DNA of 64,000 nucleotides. Origin: Thiemannella venezuelensis (GTDB taxonomy: Bacteria > Actinomycetota > Actinomycetes > Streptosporangiales > Streptosporangiaceae). Under the pieces are notes generated by a model. The model was not told the DNA's origin and did not search any database. It saw nothing but the letters and a program-made list of their open reading frames with translations. The position numbers were made by a program, and so were the translations under genes. Of this stretch, positions 36,888 through 45,477 are shown one piece after another (within the stretch, counting starts at the first letter, position 1; each line of letters starts with the position of its first letter). The DNA is taken from positions 117,997 through 181,996 of the forward strand of contig NZ_JACHJJ010000019.1 of assembly GCF_014203605.1 (NCBI RefSeq). Reading direction: 5' to 3'.

Positions 36888-37504
36888 CAGTTGCCCCGCC
36901 CGCGCAGCCGCACCACGACCTCGCCGCCGTACATCGCCCCCACGCCCCCCAGCCGGTCCCCGACCGCGGCGCCGACCTGGCGCAGCAGCCGGCCGGTCCG
37001 CTGCGCATCGGTGATCACGACCACCTCGACCTGGCGGGGGCCCAGGCTCACCCGCGCCCGCTCCACCCCGTCCACCGACTCGGCCGCGGCCCGGAGCGTA
37101 CGGCGCAGCCCCGTCCTGGTCAGTCCGATCACCGTCAGCGGGTCGCCCGTCTCCAGCGGCACCAGCCGGGTCCGCCCCGGTACCGCCGCCAGCGCCACCA
37201 GCAGCAGGCCCCCCGCCACCAGCAGCACCGAGACACCCGCCACCGCCGGATCCGACCAGCTCAGCGCACCGGCCCCGGTCGCGAGCTTCTGGTACGGCAC
37301 CAGCCCGAACGGCGAGCCCGTCAGCAGGCCGAACGTCCCGCCCACCGCCGCCGACAACGCCACCGAGACCGTCAGCGCGACCGCCACGCCCGCCGGGGCC
37401 CGGGTCGGCCGGAGCATCCGCACCGACCGGCGGCGGACGGCGCGCGGGCGCTCTTCCAGCGTGGCGCTGCCCGGCCCCGCCAGAGTCCCCTGGAGAGTAG
37501 TCAT
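36887..37504 (-). CDS. DUF6286-like membrane protein of the Asp23/AmaP group
   Basis: 205 residues with two helices (about 38-60 and 88-110) and a C-terminal alpha-beta domain (about 118-205) resembling its neighbour's, with VEVVVITDAQRTGRLLRQVG. Usually found with Asp23/Gls24 genes, which are not in this window. ATG at 37504; a GTG directly before it is equally possible. Cell-envelope stress role is inferred from the family. Confidence 0.7.
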   Translation of the reverse strand: MTTLQGTLAGPGSATLEERPRAVRRRSVRMLRPTRAPAGVAVALTVSVALSAAVGGTFGLLTGSPFGLVPYQKLATGAGALSWSDPAVAGVSVLLVAGGLLLVALAAVPGRTRLVPLETGDPLTVIGLTRTGLRRTLRAAAESVDGVERARVSLGPRQVEVVVITDAQRTGRLLRQVGAAVGDRLGGVGAMYGGEVVVRLRGRGN

Positions 37505-37657
37505 CACCCGGTCAGGTCTAGTGCCCGGCGGGGCTCCGCGGGGAGACGCGCCCCCGGGACTTGCCCGAACCCGGCACCGCCCCGGCGGGAGAATTTACCT
37601 CCGGCAAGTAACATGAACAAGGCTCATATTATCTCGGGCACAAGTTATCCTGCCCCC

Positions 37658-38851
37658 ATGGACGACCGCCAGCGCTACGACCGGGCCACCGCACACCTCG
37701 ACCCCCCCTTCGCCGTACTCGACCTCGCCGCACTGCACGCCAACGCCACCGACATGACACGACGCGCCCACGGCAAACCCATCCGCGTCGCCAGCAAATC
37801 CATCCGCTCCCGACCCGTCCTCGAACGCATCCTCGCCATGGACGGCTTCACCGGCATCATGGCCTTCACCCTGCCCGAAGCCCTCTGGCTCGCCTCCACC
37901 GGACTACGCGACATCCTCGTCGCCTACCCCACCGCCGACCGCACCGCACTCGCCACCCTCGCCGCCGACCCCCGCGCCGCACAAGAGATCACCATCATGG
38001 TGGACCGTTCCGAACACCTCGACTTCATCGAATCGGCCACCGCCGACGTCCGCAACCGCCACGAAATCCGCATCTGCCTCGACATCGACGCCGGATACGT
38101 CACCCTCGGCGGAAAATTCCGCGCAGGCGCCCTCCGCTCCCCCGTCCGCGAACCCGACCAGGCCGCCGACCTCGCCGCCGACACCGCCAAACGCCCCGGC
38201 CTCCGCCTCGTCGGCCTCATGGCCTACGAAGCACAGATCGCCGGCGTCGGCGACAACCCACCCGGCAAACCCGCCCTCACCCACGCCATCCGCTGGATGC
38301 AGGCCCGCTCCCGCCAGGAACTCATCATGCGCAGAGGCCGCATCGTCCAAGCCGTCCGCCAACTCGCCGACCTCGAATTCGTCAACGGCGGCGGCACCGG
38401 CAGCATCACCACCACCACCCGCGAAAAAGCCATCACCGAGATCGCCGCCGGATCCGGCCTCTACCAACCCCGCCTCTTCGACTTCTACCGCGGCCACACC
38501 GGCCGCCCCGCCGCCCTCTTCGCCCTCCCCGTCGTCCGCCGCCCCGCCCCCGCCACCGTCACCGTCCTCGGCGGCGGCTACATCGCCTCCGGCACCCCCG
38601 GACCCGACCGGCTCCCCCAGCCCTACCTGCCCTGCGGCCTGCGCTACACCTCCGACGAAGGCGCCGGCGAAGTCCAGACCCCACTCACCGGCCAGGCCGC
38701 CGAAGACCTCCGCCTCGGCGACCGCGTCTGGTTCCGTCACGCCAAAGCAGGCGAACTCTGCGAACGCTTCGCCACCCTCCACCTCATCGACGGCGAACAG
38801 ACCGTCGACGAAGTCCCCACCTACCGCGGCGAAGGCCGCACCTTCCTCTGA
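37658..38851 (+). CDS. PLP-dependent alanine racemase-fold protein (D-threonine aldolase/DSD1-like)
   Basis: 397 residues. An N-terminal PLP barrel carries the Schiff-base lysine in RVASKSIRS (about residue 47) and CLDIDAGYV; the C-terminal domain (about 290-397) has the metal-binding DSD1-type pattern (LGGGYIASG, CERFATLHLI). Likely an amino-acid aldolase or D-amino-acid deaminase of unknown substrate. ATG at 37658 lacks a ribosome site. Codon third positions are strikingly C-rich. Confidence 0.82.
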   Translation: MDDRQRYDRATAHLDPPFAVLDLAALHANATDMTRRAHGKPIRVASKSIRSRPVLERILAMDGFTGIMAFTLPEALWLASTGLRDILVAYPTADRTALATLAADPRAAQEITIMVDRSEHLDFIESATADVRNRHEIRICLDIDAGYVTLGGKFRAGALRSPVREPDQAADLAADTAKRPGLRLVGLMAYEAQIAGVGDNPPGKPALTHAIRWMQARSRQELIMRRGRIVQAVRQLADLEFVNGGGTGSITTTTREKAITEIAAGSGLYQPRLFDFYRGHTGRPAALFALPVVRRPAPATVTVLGGGYIASGTPGPDRLPQPYLPCGLRYTSDEGAGEVQTPLTGQAAEDLRLGDRVWFRHAKAGELCERFATLHLIDGEQTVDEVPTYRGEGRTFL

Positions 38852-38905
38852 CCCCCGGCGCCACCCGCGACGGCGTCACCTACGACAGCGCCACCTACGA
38901 CGACG

Positions 38906-39244
38906 TCACCCGCGACGACGGCGCCACAACACGACCACCGCCCCGACCACCAGCACCGCACCCACACCCACCAGCACCGGCGCCAACCCCGGCCGCTCAC
39001 CCGCCCACAGATCATCCGGCTCACCCTCAGGCTTCACCGGCCGCGGCGCGACCCCCACCGCACCACTGATCCGCTCCCCCAGAGAGACCACGAACTCCCG
39101 CGCGTTCGACTCCGCCCTGGCGACGGTCCGCCGCGCGACATTCCCCGGACTCACCCGGTCCGCGATGGCGTCGACCGTCCGGGCCAACTCCGCACGCGTA
39201 CGCTCGATCCGCCGCTCCAACTCCGCGGGATCGGTGTCCGCCAT
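38906..39244 (-). CDS. DUF3618 protein
   Basis: 112 residues beginning with the DUF3618 signature (ELERRIERTRAELARTVDAI), an amphipathic region, and one C-terminal membrane helix (about 88-107) followed by RRRR. The ATG at 39244 follows GAGAGGAG. Small membrane-associated protein of unknown function, often next to envelope-stress genes. Confidence 0.85.
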   Translation of the reverse strand: MADTDPAELERRIERTRAELARTVDAIADRVSPGNVARRTVARAESNAREFVVSLGERISGAVGVAPRPVKPEGEPDDLWAGERPGLAPVLVGVGAVLVVGAVVVLWRRRRG

Positions 39245-39354
39245 GGCTCTCCTCTCATCGCCCTTGACATTGATCAGTCTGTCAGGTCCCACGCGCCGAC
39301 GACACTCCGGACAGGCCGGTAGGTTGACCCCGGAACCATTCCATGGAGGAAATC

Positions 39355-39819
39355 ATGAAACTCGAACCGGGCGACGCCGCCCCAGACTTCACCCTCCCCG
39401 CCGCGGACGGCACCACCGTGTCCCTGGACACCCACCGCGGCCAACGCGTCATCCTCTACTTCTACCCCGCCGCCATGACCCCCGGCTGCACCAAGCAGGC
39501 CTGCGACTTCCGCGACAGCCTCGACTCCCTCACCGCCGCCGGCATCACCGTCCTCGGCGTCTCCAAGGACACCCCCGCCAAACTCGCCAAATTCACCGAA
39601 CACGACGCCCTCACCTTCCCCCTCCTGTCCGACCCCGGCCTGGAGGTCCACAAGGCCTACGGCGCCTACGGCGAGAAGACCATGTACGGCAAGACCACCG
39701 TCGGCGTCCTCCGCTCCACCTTCGTCATCGACCCCGACGGAAAAATCGAGAAAGCCCTCTACAACGTGAAGGCCACCGGCCACGTCGCCCGCCTCCGCCG
39801 CGAGCTCGGACTCGACTGA
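39355..39819 (+). CDS. bcp: Thiol peroxidase of the BCP family
   Basis: 154-residue atypical 2-Cys peroxiredoxin reducing hydroperoxides with thioredoxin. Peroxidatic Cys45 lies in TPGCTKQAC, with the resolving cysteine at 50, as in BCP. ATG at 39355 follows GGAGGA. Complete, cytoplasmic. Confidence 0.93.
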   Translation: MKLEPGDAAPDFTLPAADGTTVSLDTHRGQRVILYFYPAAMTPGCTKQACDFRDSLDSLTAAGITVLGVSKDTPAKLAKFTEHDALTFPLLSDPGLEVHKAYGAYGEKTMYGKTTVGVLRSTFVIDPDGKIEKALYNVKATGHVARLRRELGLD

Positions 39820-39850
39820 ATGCCATTTTTCACCATTTAGTACGGCTTGC

Positions 39851-39920
39851 GCATGCCCCAATGACCGACACAAGAATTCCCTGGCCCCGAGACATCCCGA
39901 CCAATATGATCGGGGCATGC
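39851..39920 (+). promoter_or_regulatory. Alternative hairpins covering the HNH gene start
   Basis: GCATGCCCC (39851-39859) is the exact complement of GGGGCATGC (39912-39920), which contains the ribosome site and the ATG of the HNH gene. A shorter hairpin, CCCGA (39896-39900) with TCGGG (39910-39914), uses part of the same arm. The two are mutually exclusive and could gate translation. Confidence 0.4.
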
Positions 39921-40382
39921 CGACCAAATACAGGTACACCCCCGGAATGCTGGCCGAGGCGGCGGCCAACTCCCTCGGCGTCTACGACGTCCTCCGCCAC
40001 CTCGGCATTACCATTGCGGGTGGCAACCATGCGCACATCAGCCGCCAACTGAAGCGCTTCGGGATCGACACCTCCCACTTCGTGGGGCAGGCGTACAACC
40101 GGGGACGACGGTCGTCGAGGCGCCTGCGTCCAGCCGAGATCCTCCGCGTGCAGCCGGAGGGCTCCCGCAGAACCAGTCCCCTCCTGCTCTGACGAGCACT
40201 TCAGGAAGCGGGCGTGCCCTACCGCTGCGGCGCATGTAAGATCGAGGACGTGTGGGAGGGCAACCCCCTCACACTGCATGTCGACCACATCAGTGGCGAC
40301 TGGCTCGACAACAGAATAGAGAACCTGCGATTCCTCTGTCCGAACTGCCGTTCACAGACAGAAAATTTCGCAGGAAAGAATA
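39917..40382 (+). pseudogene. HNH endonuclease interrupted by an in-frame TGA
   Basis: The 5' part encodes a helical DNA-binding region (MPTKYRYTPGMLAEAA... to GSRRTSPLLL) and stops at TGA 40190-40192. The same frame then resumes with RALQEAGVPYRCGAC and continues through the zinc/HNH motif: CxxC, LHVDHISGDWLDNR, LCPNC. No frameshift is needed, so a single codon (CGA to TGA would be enough) breaks the gene. A GTG at 40214 could start the catalytic half alone. No stop is present before the tRNA that follows. Either a fresh nonsense mutation or an unusual read-through. Confidence 0.7.
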
Positions 40383-40455
40383 GGGGTTGTAGCCCAGCGG
40401 CAGAGGCGGCGTCTTTAGGGGGCGCAAAGCGTGGGTTCGAGTCCCACCAACCCCA
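40383..40455 (+). tRNA. Class I tRNA with anticodon UAG (anomalous)
   Basis: All arms fold. Acceptor GGGGTTG/CAACCCC has seven perfect pairs. The D arm is GCC/GGC with GG in the loop. The anticodon stem GCGTC/GGCGC carries loop TTTAGGG, giving anticodon TAG at 40416-40418. The variable loop is 5 nt (AAAGC). The T arm GTGGG/CCCAC carries loop TTCGAGT. Discriminator is A40455; CCA is not encoded. The anticodon would read CUA (leucine), but bacterial tRNA-Leu has a long variable arm and this one does not, so its charging is uncertain. Confidence 0.8.
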
Positions 40456-40477
40456 CAAGTTTCCGAGAAATTATACG

Positions 40478-40714
40478 GTCAAGCTTAAGTCGACTACCAC
40501 TAGCATAACCTTTTCACCGCAAGACGACTTATTCATCAGGCAATACAGCCTCCAAAGCAAAGCCTCATCGCGATCCGCAGTAATACGCGAGGCAATTAGC
40601 CTTCTCCGGCAGAAGAATCTGGAAGAGGAGCATGCGATCGCGTTCGCCGGGGCGGACGAGAGTACCGCGTTGCGCGGCTCTGCCGCAGGGGATGGCGTTG
40701 GCGAGCCCACATGA
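40478..40714 (+). pseudogene. Ribbon-helix-helix antitoxin remnant, AT-rich
   Basis: 78 codons resembling MazE/ParD-like RHH antitoxins: a short beta strand (SITFSPQDDLFI), then ASRSAVIREAISLL and an acidic tail. At the expected start position stands GTC rather than GTG/ATG, and no other start lies between the tRNA and the domain. The base composition is much lower in GC than the surroundings and includes TTA and ATA codons, which marks it as foreign. Only a few codons follow (an ATG-initiated 11-codon frame at 40713), so the toxin is gone. Confidence 0.6.
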
Positions 40715-40748
40715 AGAGCACGGTCGCGACTTCAAGCCCTAGTTGACA

Positions 40749-40790
40749 CGCATCGGCCGGTGACCCGTTCTCGGGTCACCGGCCGATGCG
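40749..40790. terminator. Bidirectional terminator-like hairpin, 19-bp stem
   Basis: The arms 40749-40767 and 40772-40790 are perfect complements around a TTCT loop. It separates the RHH remnant (+) from the convergent gene at 40847 (-), and can serve both strands. Confidence 0.85.
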
Positions 40791-40846
40791 GTGGTCGTCT
40801 TCTTCGGTTCTCCGCGTCTTCCTGGTCCGATTCCCGGAGCGGGTGG

Positions 40847-41563
40847 TCAGGGGGTCGGGGATGGTGTCGGGGTGGTGGGGGCGGATTCCGGGCTGCGGAG
40901 GGTGCATTTGAAGCCGCCCTCGATGGGTTCGCAGAAGCGGGGCACCTGGGAGATGTCGCCGCGGGGCATGCGCAGGCGGGGGCCTTCCCCTCGGTAGCCG
41001 CGTTCGCCGTCGGGGTCGATGCGCTGGCGCAGGGGGCCGCGGTCGTCCTGGGGGCGGGGGTGTTCGTCCGTCCGGTAGGCGTCCATGCGGTGGGCGATGT
41101 GCCCGGCGCGGTGGCGGTCGCCGATCCGGTCGAGGACGGCGACGGTTCCGCCGCCGAGGAGGGCGCCGATGAGGGCTGCGGCGATGATCTGGAAGGGTTT
41201 GCCGCGGGCGGCACGGGTGAGGCGGGTGTATCGGCCCGTTGCCGGTGGCTGGGTTGCGGTGGCCGTGGTGGTCGTGGTCCAGCCGGGGGCTTTCCAGCCG
41301 GGGCCGCCGGGGCTGTAGGGGCCGTACGGCCCGGTGGGCGGGGGCGGTCCGGCAGGGCCGGGTGCGGAGGGGCCGGGCGTGGCGTGGGCGGCGGTGGTTT
41401 CCCGGGCGGGCGGGTCGTCCGCGGGGGTGTGCTTGCTCTGCTCCTGGTTCTCGCCCTGGTTCCGGCCGGGGGCCGGCAGTTCGGTGGTGTCGTCGGCTCG
41501 GGCCTCCGGGTCGCGCGGCGCGTCCTCGGGGCCGCGTGACCCGGTGTCGTTGTGATCCGCCAT
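40847..41563 (-). CDS. Hypothetical single-pass membrane protein with Pro-rich cytoplasmic domain
   Basis: 238 residues, not recognised. The first ~120 are charged and then Pro/Gly/Thr-rich; one membrane helix (about 132-152, FQIIAAALIGALLGGG) follows a basic patch; the C-terminal ~85 residues are outside, charged, with two cysteines in FCEPIEGGFKC and a Ser/Thr/Pro tail. ATG at 41563 follows GGGAG. It is divergent from the histidine kinase at 41730. Confidence 0.65.
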   Translation of the reverse strand: MADHNDTGSRGPEDAPRDPEARADDTTELPAPGRNQGENQEQSKHTPADDPPARETTAAHATPGPSAPGPAGPPPPTGPYGPYSPGGPGWKAPGWTTTTTATATQPPATGRYTRLTRAARGKPFQIIAAALIGALLGGGTVAVLDRIGDRHRAGHIAHRMDAYRTDEHPRPQDDRGPLRQRIDPDGERGYRGEGPRLRMPRGDISQVPRFCEPIEGGFKCTLRSPESAPTTPTPSPTP

Positions 41564-41729
41564 TGAAGAGTTTCTCCCTTTGCTCACCCGTGAGGGTGCT
41601 CCCGGAAATCAGGGTGCCGTAGGGGGCGTAAGCACTGCGTAAGCGTCGGGTGACGTGCGACCTGGGTCGTAGGCGGGTCTCCGTCTTTTGGGGGAAGGGC
41701 GCTGATCTGCGGATACGTATGGTGGGAGG

Positions 41730-42926
41730 GTGTTCGGGAGATTTCGTGAGTGGGGCCGGCGGCATCCGGGGGTCGTGGACGTCTTGTGGCTGGCGCCGTT
41801 GGTGGTGCTCTGTCTGGTCTTTCTGGTGTCGTATGCGTCGATGCCGGGGTTCGGTCCGGCTCTGCCGCCGTTCTGGTGGTGTGTGGCGCTGGCTGTGGCG
41901 CTGGTGGCGCCGTTGTCGTGGCGGCGGCGGTGGCCTCTGGCGGTGTTCGCGGTGGTGTCGGGCGTGAGTTTCGTCCAGTGGTTGTCCGGTGTGGAGCCGT
42001 TGCCGTTCAATCTGTCGGTTCTGGTGGCGTTGTATGCGGTGGCGTCGTATCGGCCGGTGGGGTGGGCGGTGGCGGCGGGGCTGGTGGCGGAGCTGGGGTT
42101 GGCTCTGTCGTTCGGGCGGGTCACGGAGGATCCGGATTTCGGGACGTGGGCGAGTGCGTCGGTGTTCGTGGTGACGGTCTGGATTTCGGGGATTTACGCG
42201 AATACGCGTCGTCGTTATCTGGAGGGTTTGGAGGAGCGGGCGGAGCGGGCGGAGCGGGAGCGGGATCAGCGGGCGCGGTTGGCGGCGGCGGCGGAGCGGG
42301 CGCGGATCGCGCGGGAGTTGCATGACGTGGTGGCGCACAACGTGAGTGTGATGATCGTTCAGGCGGATGGGGCGGGGTATGCGATCGATCGGGATCCGGA
42401 GCAGGCGCGGGAGGCGGTGCGGGCGATCTCGGTGACGGGGCGGCGGGCGTTGGCGGAGATGCGGCGGATGGTGGGGGTGTTGCGGGCCGCTGGTGGGGAG
42501 TCGGAGGAGTATGCCCCGCAGCCGGATCTGTCGCGGTTGGAGGAGTTGGTGGAGCGGGTGCGTTCTTCGGGGTTGCCGGTGGAGTTGCGGGTGTCCGGGG
42601 AGCGTCGGGAGTTGCCCGAGGGTGAGCAGTTGACGGTGTACCGGATCGTTCAGGAGGCGTTGACCAATACGCTCAAGCACGGTGGTCCGGGGTCCGGGGC
42701 GGTGGTGGAGGTGGAGTACGGGGTGTGTGAGTTGGTGGTGCGGGTGTGTGATGACGGTCGGGGGGCTGCGGCGCGGGAGTGGCCGGGTGGTCATGGTCTG
42801 GTGGGGATGCGGGAGCGGGCGGCGATGTTCGGCGGGTCGGTGGAGGCGGGGCCGCGGCCTGGGGGTGGGTTTCAGGTGGTGGTGCGGTTGCCGGGTGGCG
42901 AGCCGGGTGGGAGCAGGGCGGCATGA
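41730..42926 (+). CDS. Sensor histidine kinase (HisKA_3 type)
   Basis: 398 residues: an N-terminal membrane region with about four to five helices (15-150), a coiled linker, the dimerisation/phosphoacceptor helix RIARELHDVVAHNVSVM and an HATPase domain ending GGHGLVGMRERA. GTG start at 41730. It overlaps the response regulator gene by ATGA. Signal unknown; codon usage is strongly G/T-ending. Confidence 0.92.
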   Translation: MFGRFREWGRRHPGVVDVLWLAPLVVLCLVFLVSYASMPGFGPALPPFWWCVALAVALVAPLSWRRRWPLAVFAVVSGVSFVQWLSGVEPLPFNLSVLVALYAVASYRPVGWAVAAGLVAELGLALSFGRVTEDPDFGTWASASVFVVTVWISGIYANTRRRYLEGLEERAERAERERDQRARLAAAAERARIARELHDVVAHNVSVMIVQADGAGYAIDRDPEQAREAVRAISVTGRRALAEMRRMVGVLRAAGGESEEYAPQPDLSRLEELVERVRSSGLPVELRVSGERRELPEGEQLTVYRIVQEALTNTLKHGGPGSGAVVEVEYGVCELVVRVCDDGRGAAAREWPGGHGLVGMRERAAMFGGSVEAGPRPGGGFQVVVRLPGGEPGGSRAA

Positions 42927-43603
42927 CGGGGGGGTCGGTGATCCGGGTGATGCTGGTCGATGATCAGGAGTTGTTGCGGACGGGGTTCCGGATGGTGCTG
43001 GGGGCGCAGCCGGATGTCGAGGTGGTGGCGGAGGCGGCGGATGGGCGGGCCGCGGTGGAGGCGGTGCGTGCGGGTGGGGTGGATGTGGTGTTGATGGATG
43101 TGCGGATGCCGGTGATGGACGGGGTGGAGGCGACGCGGTTGATCTGTGCGGGGGTGGGGGGGCCGCGGGTGCTGATTCTGACGACGTTCGATCTGGATGA
43201 TTATGCGTTCGCGGCGTTGAAGGCGGGGGCGTCGGGTTTTCTGTTGAAGGATGTGCCTCCGGCGGATCTGGTGAGTGCGATCCGTTCGGTGCACAGCGGG
43301 GATGCGGTGGTGGCGCCGAGTACGACGCGGCGGTTGCTGGAGCGGTTCGCGGTGCATCTTCCGTCGGCGGGTGGAGTGGAGGCTCCGGCGTTGTCGGGGT
43401 TGACGGCGCGGGAGCGGGAGGTGTTGGTGCTGGTGGCGCGGGGGTTGTCGAATGCGGAGGTGGCGGGGCGGTTGGAGTTGGCGGAGGCGACGGTGAAGAC
43501 GCATCTGGGGCGGGTGCTTGCGAAGCTGGGGTTGCGGGATCGGGCGCAGGTGGTGGTGTACGCGTACGAGTCGGGGCTGGTCGTGCCGCATTCGGCTGAT
43601 TAG
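42923..43603 (+). CDS. NarL/LuxR family response regulator
   Basis: 226 residues: receiver domain (1-120) with DDQ, phospho-acceptor Asp in VVLMDVRMP and K in FLLKDVPP; C-terminal LuxR helix-turn-helix with LTAREREVLVLVARGLSN and VKTHLGRVLAKLGL. Start ATG at 42923 overlaps the kinase stop. Cognate partner of the kinase. Confidence 0.93.
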   Translation: MTGGSVIRVMLVDDQELLRTGFRMVLGAQPDVEVVAEAADGRAAVEAVRAGGVDVVLMDVRMPVMDGVEATRLICAGVGGPRVLILTTFDLDDYAFAALKAGASGFLLKDVPPADLVSAIRSVHSGDAVVAPSTTRRLLERFAVHLPSAGGVEAPALSGLTAREREVLVLVARGLSNAEVAGRLELAEATVKTHLGRVLAKLGLRDRAQVVVYAYESGLVVPHSAD

Positions 43604-43675
43604 GGGTGGTCTCGTGTCGGGGGGCGGGTTCCGTCGTGGGGGCCGGTTCGTGGTCGGGCCGGTTCGTGGTCGGGG

Positions 43676-44308
43676 TCAGCTCATGTGACCTGAGTTCCAG
43701 GTCCAGGCGGCGATGCCGACGCGGTTGGTCGCGTTGACCTTGCGCTGGATGTTGGCGAGGTGTGTTTTCACGGTGCCGGGGCTGATCACCAGTTCGGCGG
43801 CGATGTCGGCGTTGGTGCGGCCGTGTGCGACGAGGCGGGCGATCTCCAGTTCGCGGCTGGTCAGTGGTTCGGTGGTCGGGTGGCCGGGGGTGGCGGGGAT
43901 GCGCAGGCTGCGGAGCAGGCGGACGGTGATCTGGGGGCTGATCAGTGTGTCGCCGGCCATGGCTGCGCGGACCGCTTCGGTGAGCAGGGTGGGGCCGGAT
44001 CGTTTCAGCAGGAATCCGCAGGCTCCGTTGCGCAGTGCCGTGTGGACGTATTCGTCGAGGTCGAAGGTGGTGACCACGATCACCCGGGTCTCGTCGGCCA
44101 GCAGTCTGGTGACTTCCAGTCCGTCGAGGCGTGGCATGCGGATGTCGGCGAGTACCACGTCGGGGCGGAGGCGGCGGGCCTGTTCGACGGCTCTCTGTCC
44201 GTCGGCGGCTTCGGCCACGACGGTCATGTCGGGTTGGGAGTCGAGGATGAGCCGGAAGCCGATGCGGATGTCCTCCTGGTCGTCGGCGAGGAGTATCCGT
44301 GTGGTCAT
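43676..44308 (-). CDS. NarL/LuxR family response regulator
   Basis: 210 residues: receiver with ADDQEDIR and Asp in VVLADIRMP, then LuxR domain LTSRELEIARLVAHGRTN and VKTHLANIQRKVNA. Convergent with the previous system, 72 bp apart; the gap contains a repeated GGCCGGTTCGTGGTC. Overlaps the kinase stop (ATGA). Confidence 0.93.
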   Translation of the reverse strand: MTTRILLADDQEDIRIGFRLILDSQPDMTVVAEAADGQRAVEQARRLRPDVVLADIRMPRLDGLEVTRLLADETRVIVVTTFDLDEYVHTALRNGACGFLLKRSGPTLLTEAVRAAMAGDTLISPQITVRLLRSLRIPATPGHPTTEPLTSRELEIARLVAHGRTNADIAAELVISPGTVKTHLANIQRKVNATNRVGIAAWTWNSGHMS

Positions 44309-45348
44309 GTCTCCGCCTCTGCTGTGGTCGTCGTCTCGGCGGGCAGGACGGCGGTCACGTGCCATCCGCCCGGGGTGGGGCCGGCCGACAGTGAGCCGCC
44401 GAGGAGTTCGGCCCGTTCGGTCAGGCCGGCCAGGCCGTATCCGCCTCTGCCGGTGGTTTCGGAGAATCCGCCGCCGTCGTCGGTGATCCGTACTCGTACG
44501 GTTGCTCCTTCGCGGGTGACCGTGACGTCGACGCGGGTCGCCTGCCGGGCGTGCCTGTGCACGTTCGTGAGTGCTTCGGTCACCACGCGGTAGACGGTGG
44601 CGGACGTCTCGCGGGGCAGGTCCAGGCCGGGGGTCATGGCGAGGTTCGCGGGGGGTGAGAATCCGCTGACGAGGTTCTCCAGGCTTTCGGTGCCGGGCAG
44701 GTGGTGGTCGTCGTGGGTGCCGGGCCGGTCGTGGAGCATTTCCACGGTTCTGTCCATGGCGGCCATCGCTCTCTGGCCTGCCTCTTCGATGCGCCGTAGC
44801 GCGTCGGCGACGGTGGGGGGCAGTGGGCCGGGTGCCAGGCGGGCGGCCTGTGCCTGGACGAGGATGCCGCTGATGTCGTGGGCGACGTAGTCGTGGAGGT
44901 CGCGGGCGAGTGCGAGCCGCTGCGCGCGTTTGGCGTCGGCCACCGCGCGGTGCCGGGTGGTGTCGAGGGAGCGCATGTAGAGGCCCGTTCCGGTGGCCGC
45001 GATGGCGGGGAGGGACCATGCTGCGCAGGCCGTGACCGTGAGGGACGGTTCTCCGGGCCACAGGGTTCGGATGAGGATCAGTGCGACGGCCGCCGCGGGC
45101 AGGCCGGTCGAGATGGCGGTGCGGGGTGCGGGTGCGTGTCTGGCGGCCAGGAGGGCGAGGGCGAGCAGGGGGAGGGCTTCGGCGAGTATCCACAGGGTGG
45201 TTTCGCCGTGTCGTCCCAGCAGCGGGTGGCAGGCGGTGATCGCGAGCGATGTGGTTCCCGCGGTCGTCGCGGCCCGTGGGACGGGTGTGCGCGGCAGGAG
45301 TGCGGCGGTCATCGCGCCCAGTGCCACCAGGGCCGCGATCATGTCCAT
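44305..45348 (-). CDS. Sensor histidine kinase (HisKA_3 type)
   Basis: 347 residues: four to five membrane helices in the first 130, then LARDLHDYVAHDISGIL with the phospho-accepting histidine, and the HATPase domain (NVHRHARQATRV; GRGGYGLAGLTERA). The ATG at 45348 is preferred; another is two codons later. Pairs with the response regulator below. Divergent from the membrane protein at 45478. Confidence 0.9.
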   Translation of the reverse strand: MDMIAALVALGAMTAALLPRTPVPRAATTAGTTSLAITACHPLLGRHGETTLWILAEALPLLALALLAARHAPAPRTAISTGLPAAAVALILIRTLWPGEPSLTVTACAAWSLPAIAATGTGLYMRSLDTTRHRAVADAKRAQRLALARDLHDYVAHDISGILVQAQAARLAPGPLPPTVADALRRIEEAGQRAMAAMDRTVEMLHDRPGTHDDHHLPGTESLENLVSGFSPPANLAMTPGLDLPRETSATVYRVVTEALTNVHRHARQATRVDVTVTREGATVRVRITDDGGGFSETTGRGGYGLAGLTERAELLGGSLSAGPTPGGWHVTAVLPAETTTTAEAET

Positions 45349-45477
45349 GGTCTCGACTGTAGTGGGGGTGTGCGGCGGGCGGGTCGGCCGAACGGCAGGT
45401 CGCGGGGGGTGGTCGGGGTGCCGGATCCGCCGAACGGCGGATGGGGTGCGTGCCCGTCTCCGGTCCACGCTGGACTC

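Noticed and set aside
39800..41750. Origin of replication at the skew switch
   Set aside because: No dnaA, dnaN or gyr genes and no cluster of DnaA boxes are visible.
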